Assembly: GCA_001796045.1 (NCBI GenBank)
Contig: MGLN01000112.1
Coordinates: forward strand, 18,458 to 35,693
DNA length: 17,236 nt
Source of the DNA: Caulobacterales bacterium RIFOXYB1_FULL_67_16
GTDB taxonomy: Bacteria; Pseudomonadota; Alphaproteobacteria; Caulobacterales; Caulobacteraceae
Reading direction: 5' to 3'
Shown here: in pieces, positions 5,142 to 10,568 of the stretch
Layout: the number at the start of each line of letters is the position of its first letter
Numbering within the stretch: position 1 is the stretch's first letter
Position numbers and translations under genes: made by a program
Notes under the pieces: model-generated
Databases searched by the model: none
What the model was told of the DNA's origin: nothing
Seen by the model: the letters and a program-made list of their open reading frames with translations, nothing else

Positions 5142-6302
5142 ATGGAGAGTTCCGCCGACTATAGCAGCGGCGCCGCAGCGGCAACTGGACGGGATGTCCC
5201 CCCCCTTCCCGGTGAAGCCTTGACGGTGCTGGGCCTTGAGACCAGCTGCGACGAAACCGCCGCCTCGGTGGTGCGCCTGCACCCGTCCGAACGGGGCGGC
5301 CGGGCCGAGGTCTTGTCCTCGGTCGTTCACAGCCAGATCGACGATCACGCGGCCTATGGCGGCGTCGTCCCGGAAATCGCCGCGCGTAGCCATGTGGAGA
5401 TGATCGCCGAGGTCACGCGTCGCGCCATGGCCGAGTCCGGCCTGGGCTATGACGGTCTGGACGGCATCGCCGCGACGGCCGGACCGGGCCTGGTCGGCGG
5501 CGTCATGGTCGGCCTCAGCTTCGGCAAGGCGGCGGCCCTGGCGCGCGGCCTGCCCCTGGTGGCGGTCAACCATCTCGAAGGCCACGCGGTCTCGGCCCGT
5601 CTGGGGCAGGAGGTCGCCTATCCCTTCCTGCTGCTGCTGGTCTCTGGCGGTCATTGCCAGATTCTGGAGGTGCGGGGCGTCGGCGACATGAGCCGGATCG
5701 GCGCCACCATAGACGACGCGGCGGGCGAAGCCTTCGACAAGATCGCCAAGGCCCTGGGCCTCGGCTATCCGGGCGGGCCGGCGCTGGAACGACTGGCGCA
5801 GCAGGGCGACGGATCGAAGATCGACCTGCCGCGCGCCCTTCTGGGCCGCAAGGACTGCGACTTCTCCTTCTCGGGTCTGAAGACGGCCGCCTTCCGCATC
5901 GCCCAGACCTGCGAAACCGATCAGGACAAGGCCGATCTGGCCGATGCGGTCCAGACCGCCATCGCCCGGCAGCTGGCCGAGCGATCCGAACGGGCTCTGG
6001 CCGCCTATGCCGAAGACCATGATCACCGCCTTTTCGTGGTGGCGGGCGGGGTTGCCGCCAACAAGACCATTCGGGCCACGCTGCAGGCGACGGCGGCGAA
6101 ACACGGCTTCGACTTCCTGGCGCCGCCCATGGCCTATTGCACCGACAATGCGGCCATGATCGCCCTGGCGGGGGCCGAACGGCTGGCCCTGGGCCTGACC
6201 AGCGACATAGACGTGGTCGCCCGACCGCGATGGCCGCTGGACGAAGCGCGCGCCCTGGCCGATCCTTCGCACAAGCCCGGCCGCAAGGGCGCAAAGGCAT
6301 GA
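5142..6302 (+). CDS. tsaD: tRNA N6-threonylcarbamoyladenosine (t6A37) synthesis protein
   Basis: Catalytic subunit that transfers the threonylcarbamoyl group to A37 of ANN-decoding tRNAs, acting with TsaB and TsaE. The ASKHA fold is clear: TVLGLETSCDETAASVV at the start, SQIDDHAAYGGVVPEIAARS, the metal-binding HLEGH (His144 and His148 from this start), LLVSGGHCQ, DDAAGEAFDKIAKALGL, DFSFSGLKTA, GGVAANKTIR and the third metal ligand in TDNAAMIALAG. From ATG 5142 the protein is 386 residues with a 26-residue extension unlike the family. TTG at 5220 would give the usual start (TVLGLETS...) and about 360 residues. I list 5142 because a promoter-like element would place the transcript start there. 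A run of eight C (5198-5205) lies in the extension. It heads tsaD-gpsA-Rieske. Confidence 0.96.
   Translation: MESSADYSSGAAAATGRDVPPLPGEALTVLGLETSCDETAASVVRLHPSERGGRAEVLSSVVHSQIDDHAAYGGVVPEIAARSHVEMIAEVTRRAMAESGLGYDGLDGIAATAGPGLVGGVMVGLSFGKAAALARGLPLVAVNHLEGHAVSARLGQEVAYPFLLLLVSGGHCQILEVRGVGDMSRIGATIDDAAGEAFDKIAKALGLGYPGGPALERLAQQGDGSKIDLPRALLGRKDCDFSFSGLKTAAFRIAQTCETDQDKADLADAVQTAIARQLAERSERALAAYAEDHDHRLFVVAGGVAANKTIRATLQATAAKHGFDFLAPPMAYCTDNAAMIALAGAERLALGLTSDIDVVARPRWPLDEARALADPSHKPGRKGAKA
5158..5184 (-). promoter_or_regulatory. Predicted hemC promoter
   Basis: On the minus strand TTGCCG (5184-5179) and TATAGT (5163-5158, one mismatch to TATAAT) are 15 bases apart, giving a leader of about 60 bases to the hemC ATG. 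It sits within the first codons of the longer tsaD reading. Confidence 0.4.
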
Positions 6303-6328
6303 CGAACGAGAACGCCTCGGGAGGGCGC

Positions 6329-7327
6329 ATGGAATTCCGCACCGCAGGGGTCATCGGCGCCGGCGCCTGGGGCACCGCCCTGGCCCAGGTCTGCGTCCGC
6401 GCCGGACTGGATACGACGCTTCAGGCGCGTGAGCCCCAGCTGGTCGAGACCTTGAGAACGACGCGCGCCAACGACCTGTATCTGCCCGGCGTGACCTTGG
6501 CCGAGGGGCTCAAGTTCACCGCTGATCTGGCCGACTTGGGCGACTGCGACCTGATCCTGGCCGTGCCGCCGGCCCAGCATATGCGCGCCACCCTGACGGC
6601 TTTTGCACCCTATCACCGCGCCGGCGTGCCCGTGGTGCTCTGCTCCAAGGGCGTGGAACGGGGCACGATGAAGCTGATGACCGAGGTTCTGGCCGAGACC
6701 CTGCCGGACGCCCCGGCCGCGGTCCTGTCGGGCCCCAGTTTCGCCGGCGAGGTGGCGCGCGGCCTGCCGACGGCGGTCACCCTGGCCTGCGCCGACGAAG
6801 GTCTGGGGCAGGCGCTGCTGAACACCCTGTCGGCGCCGGGCTTCCGCCCCTATCTGGCGACGGACTTGATCGGGGCCGAGGCGGGCGGGGCGCTGAAGAA
6901 TGTCCTGGCCATCGCCTGCGGGGTCTCCGAGGGGCGTCAGCTGGGACGCAGCGCTCACGCGGCCCTGATCACGCGCGGATTTGCGGAAATGCCCCGCCTC
7001 GCCATCGCCATGGGCGGCCAGGCCGAGACGGTGGCGGGCCTCTGCGGCCTGGGCGACCTGGTCCTGACCTGCTCCAGCCCCCAGTCCCGCAACATGAGCC
7101 TGGGCCTCGCCCTAGGGCAGGGGCAGACGGTGGAACAGGCCCTTGCTGGCAAGCGCTCGGTGGCCGAAGGGTATGAGAGCGCCCCGGCCGTGCGCGCCCT
7201 GGCGGCGCGTCTGGGCGTGGAGACCCCCATCGCCGAGGGCATTGCCGCGCTTCTGGCTGGCGAGATCACCGTCGACGGACTCATCGACGGCCTGCTCTCT
7301 CGGCCGCTGAAGGCCGAGCGTGTCTGA
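6329..7327 (+). CDS. gpsA: Glycerol-3-phosphate dehydrogenase [NAD(P)+]
   Basis: Reduces dihydroxyacetone phosphate to sn-glycerol-3-phosphate for phospholipid synthesis, in the cytoplasm. The 332 residues fit the family. The Rossmann motif GAGAWGTA is at residues 10-17, VLCSKGVE and LSGPSFAGEVARGLPTAVTL follow, and the C-terminal domain has EAGGALKNVLAIACGVSEG with catalytic Lys190, then GLCGLGDLVLTCSSPQSRN. ATG 6329 is chosen because GGGAGG lies about five bases upstream and the protein then starts MEFRTAGVIGAGAWG. An in-frame ATG at 6299 overlaps the tsaD stop (ATGA) and would add ten residues, but has a poor ribosome binding site. Cotranscribed with tsaD. Its end overlaps the GTG start of the Rieske gene by eight bases. 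Confidence 0.97.
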   Translation: MEFRTAGVIGAGAWGTALAQVCVRAGLDTTLQAREPQLVETLRTTRANDLYLPGVTLAEGLKFTADLADLGDCDLILAVPPAQHMRATLTAFAPYHRAGVPVVLCSKGVERGTMKLMTEVLAETLPDAPAAVLSGPSFAGEVARGLPTAVTLACADEGLGQALLNTLSAPGFRPYLATDLIGAEAGGALKNVLAIACGVSEGRQLGRSAHAALITRGFAEMPRLAIAMGGQAETVAGLCGLGDLVLTCSSPQSRNMSLGLALGQGQTVEQALAGKRSVAEGYESAPAVRALAARLGVETPIAEGIAALLAGEITVDGLIDGLLSRPLKAERV

Positions 7328-7688
7328 GACCGAGCGCAAACGCGTCTGGAAGACGCCGGCCGGCGTAGCCCTCTGTGCGGAAGACGAGATCGCCGATCCC
7401 GGCTCGCGAGGCTTCGTCCTTCAGATCGGCGACGCCTTCTTTCACGGCTTCGTGGTTCGCAAGGACGGCGCCGTCGCCGGCTGGGTGGATCGCTGCCCCC
7501 ACGCCGGCTTTCCCATCGCGATGGAGTTGGACCGCTATCTGACGCCCGACGGCGGCTTGATCCTGTGCGGCTGGCACGGGGCGGTGTTCGAACCCCTGAC
7601 CGGCGCCTGCCTGGGCGGTCCGTGTGCGGGCGGACGCCTGACGCCCTGGCCGATCGTTTCGACCGAGGGAATCGTTCGCACTGCCTGA
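7320..7688 (+). CDS. Small Rieske [2Fe-2S] ferredoxin-type protein
   Basis: A 122-residue soluble protein with one Rieske domain. The cluster ligands are visible: Cys59-Pro-His61 in DRCPHAGFP and Cys83-Gly-Trp-His86 in LCGWHGAVFEPLTG, the C-x-H...C-x2-H pattern. The spacing between boxes is 22 residues, slightly longer than in many Rieske ferredoxins, through the insert MELDRYLTPDGG. There is no signal peptide or transmembrane helix, so it is cytoplasmic and not a cytochrome bc1 subunit. It has no catalytic oxygenase domain, so it is likely an electron carrier. The start is GTG 7320 inside the gpsA 3' end, implying translational coupling. The electron donor and acceptor are unknown, and no partner reductase is adjacent. 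Confidence 0.9.
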   Translation: MSETERKRVWKTPAGVALCAEDEIADPGSRGFVLQIGDAFFHGFVVRKDGAVAGWVDRCPHAGFPIAMELDRYLTPDGGLILCGWHGAVFEPLTGACLGGPCAGGRLTPWPIVSTEGIVRTA

Positions 7689-7725
7689 ACAATCCTGTTC
7701 GGTCTAGCTTATACGTTAAAGTGAT

Positions 7726-7747
7726 AATATTTCTATGCAGAAATATT
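7726..7747. promoter_or_regulatory. Perfect 8-bp inverted repeat in the receptor upstream region
   Basis: AATATTTC (7726-7733) and GAAATATT (7740-7747) are exact reverse complements around TATGCA. AT-rich with no T-tract, so an intrinsic terminator for the upstream operon is unlikely; a protein-binding site is more plausible. The Rieske gene ends 38 bases before it. A weaker stem GAACA/TGTTC (7687-7700) overlaps that gene's stop codon. Confidence 0.4.
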
Positions 7748-7760
7748 GATCGGTTACTTG

Positions 7761-7781
7761 TTACATTCTTGACGAATGTAA
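7761..7781. promoter_or_regulatory. Perfect 8-bp inverted repeat overlapping a candidate -35
   Basis: TTACATTC (7761-7768) and GAATGTAA (7774-7781) are exact reverse complements around TTGAC. The centre and the first base of the right arm form TTGACG (7769-7774), an excellent -35 hexamer, so a dimeric protein on this site would block or recruit polymerase there. Confidence 0.45.
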
Positions 7782-7795
7782 GTATCGCATAAAGT
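7769..7795 (+). promoter_or_regulatory. Possible promoter of the TonB-dependent receptor
   Basis: TTGACG (7769-7774) is followed after 15 bases by TAAAGT (7790-7795, four of six matches to TATAAT). The -10 and spacing are imperfect. It would give a leader of roughly 150 bases before the ATG at 7952, including the third inverted repeat. Confidence 0.35.
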
Positions 7796-7815
7796 CTAGA
7801 TTGCTGCGTTATTGA

Positions 7816-7840
7816 AATATCGTCCATTTTGGACTATATT
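7816..7840. promoter_or_regulatory. 25-bp near-perfect palindrome, candidate operator
   Basis: AATATCGTCCA (7816-7826) and TGGACTATATT (7830-7840) match in 10 of 11 positions around TTT. This is the longest palindrome in the receptor upstream region. It could be an operator or, if the promoter is upstream, an mRNA hairpin in the leader. Confidence 0.5.
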
Positions 7841-7951
7841 GTCACATATTCTTCACTCAAAATTCGAGAATTGTTCCGCCGAACCGATTACCGGGCGATC
7901 TGTGGGAGAGCCGATACGGCCGCCCTAACGTCTCAATCGGGGATCGATTCA

Positions 7952-10459
7952 ATGACAAGCCGCAAACAGCTGATCTGGGCGACAACCGCCCTGGCCGGCG
8001 TCCTCTCTCTCGCCGGAACCGCCTCCGCCCAATCGACCGGTACGGAAGCCGCTGAACTGAACGAGATCGTCGTCACAGGGCAGCGCGGTCCGCGCACCAT
8101 GGATGGCGTGATCACCGCCGAACAGGTCGGCAAGAGCCGCTCGACCATCACGCAGGAGTTCATCTCGACCCAGGCCTCGGGCCAGTCGATCAACGAGGTG
8201 CTGAACCTCGTCCCGGGCATGAACTTCACCAACAACGACCCGTACGGCTCTTCGGGCGGCAACATCCGTCTGCACGGCTTCGACAGCAACCGCATCGCCC
8301 AGACCTTTGACGGCATGCCGCTGAACGACTCGGGCAACTACGCCCTCTATACGAACCAGCAGTTGGACTCCGACCTGGTCGACAAGGCCACGGTCAACAC
8401 CGGCACGACCGACGCCGACAGCCCCACCGCTTCTGCCACCGGCGGCACGATCAACATCTCGTCGATCACCCCGACGACGGACTTCGGCGGCTGGGTTCAG
8501 GGCTCGATCGGCGACTTCAATTATCAGCGCTTCGCCATGCTGCTGAACACGGGCGAGTTCGGCCCCTTCGGCACCCGCGCCTGGTTCGCCTATTCCGACC
8601 AGTCCTATGACAAGTTCAAGGGGCAGGGCGATCTGAACAAGATCCAGTACAACGCTAAGGTCTATCAGCCGATCCGCGACAACGGCGACTTCGTGTCGGT
8701 GGCCTTCCACTGGAACCGGAACCGCAACAACGCCTACAATGGCCCCTATTTGATCCAGTCGGCGACCGACTCGCGTTCGGACGTCGAGGTCAGCCCCTAC
8801 GGCTGGGACGTGGACTTCTCCAACACCTATACGGCGCCGACCTTCGTCAACGGCTCGGCTGACGTCGATCAGAACGGCAGCGGCGCATCCACCTACTGGG
8901 GGCTCCGCATCAACCCGTCCGATACGGGCAATATCCGTGGTCAGTCGCGGTTCACGCTGGCAAAGGGGCTGGTCTTCACTTTCGATCCATCGTTCCAGTA
9001 CGTCCTGGCAAACGGCGGCAGCCAAAACACACGCCTGAGCGAAACCGCCACCCTGCTGCGCGGCTCGCAGACCTCGGGCGGCGTGGATCTGAACGGCGAC
9101 GGCGACACGCTGGATAGCGTCCGCGTTATGACGCCGTCGAACACCCACACTCAGCGTTACGGTATCAACTCCTCGCTGCTTTGGTCGCCCAGCGACAACC
9201 ATTCGTTCCGTCTGGCCTATACGCTGGATTGGGCGCGCCACCGTCAGACCGGCATGTACGGCTATGTGGACTTCACCGACTCCTCGGCCCCGGTCTACGC
9301 CGACATCTGGGGCGGCCTGAAGGAAGAGGACAACCGGATCGTCAACCTGGACGGATACGCCCTGCGGTCGCGTGACCGCCTGTCCTATGCCCAGCTCAAC
9401 CAGGTCGCCGTCGAGTATCGCGGCAAGTTCATCGATGACCACCTGCGTCTGAGCCTGGGCGTTCGCGCCCCCTTCTTCAAGCGCGAGATGAATCAGAACT
9501 GCTACTCAGCCAAGGGCTCCAGCTCGGTGCTCTGCACCACCCAGACCGCAACGATTTCGCCGAACTCGACCGACAACTACACCTACTACCGCTTTGGCAC
9601 CACGACCGACTACATCGCGCCCTACAGCCGCGAGAAGACGTTCGACGACATCCTGCCGAACATGAATGTGACCTGGCGCTTCGACTCGGCGCACAGCCTC
9701 TACGGCTCCTATGCCGAAAGCCTGACCCTGCCGCGGACGGATAACCTCTATACGGTGATCTACAATGACGACGGCGACCTGGTCAGCCCGATCGTCGATC
9801 CGGAGAAGAGCAAGACCTTCGACATCGGCTATCGCTACCAGAGCGGAACCCTGATCGCCTCGGCCAGCCTCTGGTACACACAGTTCGAGAACCGCATTCT
9901 CTCGACCTATGACGAAGAGACCGGCATCTACGCCGACCGCAACGTGGGCGACGTGGATCTGAAGGGCTTCGACGCCCAGCTCGGCTTCTCGCCGATCGAG
10001 CCGCTGTCGATCTATCTGTCGGCCTCCTACAACGACAGCGAGATCAAGGACGATGTGGTCTACGACTCGACCACGACCTACAACACGGCCGGCAAGACTC
10101 TGGTGGAGGTGCCGGACTGGACCTTCGGCCTGCGCGCCCAGTACGAGACCGGTCCGCTTCAGACCGGCGTGCAGGTCAAATATGTCGGGGAGCGCTGGGT
10201 CACCGACGTCAACGATCTGAAGGTCGACGCCTATACGACTGTCAACGCCGACGCCCGCTTCGACCTGGGCTATTTCGGCATGACGGGCACCTATGTGCAG
10301 CTGAATGTCATCAACCTGTTCAACGAGGACTATTATGGTTCGCTCGGCACGGTCGTGACGGTCACGCCGACCGAGCCGGGCTATAGCGCCTCCAGCCGTC
10401 CGTATGCGTCGCAAGGCGCGCCGCGGACGATCCAGGCCTCGGTCCGCTACGCCTTCTGA
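7952..10459 (+). CDS. TonB-dependent outer-membrane receptor
   Basis: An 835-residue outer-membrane active transporter driven by TonB-ExbBD; the substrate is unknown. It begins with a signal peptide (MTSRKQLIWATTALAGVLSL, cleavage after ASAQ near residue 28). Next comes the TonB-box-like ELNEIVVTGQR at about 37-47 and the plug domain with LNLVPGMNF, IRLHGFDSNRIAQTFDGMPL and the PTASATGGTINI end. The rest is a 22-stranded type barrel of alternating aromatic and polar residues, with a C-terminal strand (QASVRYAF) ending in Phe as outer-membrane proteins do. ATG 7952 is chosen because it gives the signal peptide and has GGGGAT upstream; the frame stays open to 7829 but that stretch is not protein-like. 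An EF-hand-like loop, DLNGDGDTLD, is at residues 379-388. No adjacent TonB, enzyme or transporter reveals the ligand. Confidence 0.94.
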   Translation: MTSRKQLIWATTALAGVLSLAGTASAQSTGTEAAELNEIVVTGQRGPRTMDGVITAEQVGKSRSTITQEFISTQASGQSINEVLNLVPGMNFTNNDPYGSSGGNIRLHGFDSNRIAQTFDGMPLNDSGNYALYTNQQLDSDLVDKATVNTGTTDADSPTASATGGTINISSITPTTDFGGWVQGSIGDFNYQRFAMLLNTGEFGPFGTRAWFAYSDQSYDKFKGQGDLNKIQYNAKVYQPIRDNGDFVSVAFHWNRNRNNAYNGPYLIQSATDSRSDVEVSPYGWDVDFSNTYTAPTFVNGSADVDQNGSGASTYWGLRINPSDTGNIRGQSRFTLAKGLVFTFDPSFQYVLANGGSQNTRLSETATLLRGSQTSGGVDLNGDGDTLDSVRVMTPSNTHTQRYGINSSLLWSPSDNHSFRLAYTLDWARHRQTGMYGYVDFTDSSAPVYADIWGGLKEEDNRIVNLDGYALRSRDRLSYAQLNQVAVEYRGKFIDDHLRLSLGVRAPFFKREMNQNCYSAKGSSSVLCTTQTATISPNSTDNYTYYRFGTTTDYIAPYSREKTFDDILPNMNVTWRFDSAHSLYGSYAESLTLPRTDNLYTVIYNDDGDLVSPIVDPEKSKTFDIGYRYQSGTLIASASLWYTQFENRILSTYDEETGIYADRNVGDVDLKGFDAQLGFSPIEPLSIYLSASYNDSEIKDDVVYDSTTTYNTAGKTLVEVPDWTFGLRAQYETGPLQTGVQVKYVGERWVTDVNDLKVDAYTTVNADARFDLGYFGMTGTYVQLNVINLFNEDYYGSLGTVVTVTPTEPGYSASSRPYASQGAPRTIQASVRYAF

Positions 10460-10464
10460 CGACC

Positions 10465-10494
10465 TATGGGACGCCGCCTCGGCGGCGTCCCATA
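10465..10494. terminator. GC-rich hairpin after the receptor gene
   Basis: Arms TATGGGACGCCGCC (10465-10478) and GGCGGCGTCCCATA (10481-10494) are perfect reverse complements; the folded form would have a CTCG loop. It is five bases after the receptor stop. There is no T-tract on either side, so it may protect the mRNA 3' end or slow polymerase ahead of the next terminator. Confidence 0.6.
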
Positions 10495-10501
10495 CAGGAT
10501 G

Positions 10502-10539
10502 AAACGCCCTGGAGCTCAAGCTCCGGGGCGTTTTTGTTT
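10502..10539 (+). terminator. Rho-independent terminator of the receptor gene
   Basis: AAACGCCC (10502-10509) pairs with GGGCGTTT (10526-10533), with an inner stem GGAGCT/AGCTCC and one T-G wobble, giving a stem of about 15 pairs closed by a CA-centred loop. It runs into TTTTTGTTT. On the other strand the tract is only TTTC, so termination of the convergent kinase gene would be weaker. Confidence 0.85.
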
Positions 10540-10568
10540 GCGCCTGATCGAGAAGAAGAGCGGTCGGG

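Noticed and set aside
4740..6272. 510-codon minus-strand frame across hemC and tsaD
   Set aside because: It is antisense to tsaD and out of frame with hemC; both genes have full catalytic motifs.
7726..7747. AT-rich hairpin as the terminator of the tsaD-gpsA-Rieske operon
   Set aside because: The stem is only A/T plus one G-C pair, and no T-tract follows, so intrinsic termination is unlikely.
7829..7951. N-terminal extension of the receptor to a TTG at 7829
   Set aside because: The extension lies within the palindrome and regulatory region and would bury the signal peptide; ATG 7952 has a suitable ribosome binding site and the signal sequence.
7949..9442. Long open frame (497 codons) on the minus strand inside the TonB receptor gene
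   Set aside because: It is antisense to a receptor with signal peptide, plug and barrel. The product is Val/Gly/Arg/Asp-rich with no domain, the usual outcome of high-GC codon bias on the opposite strand.
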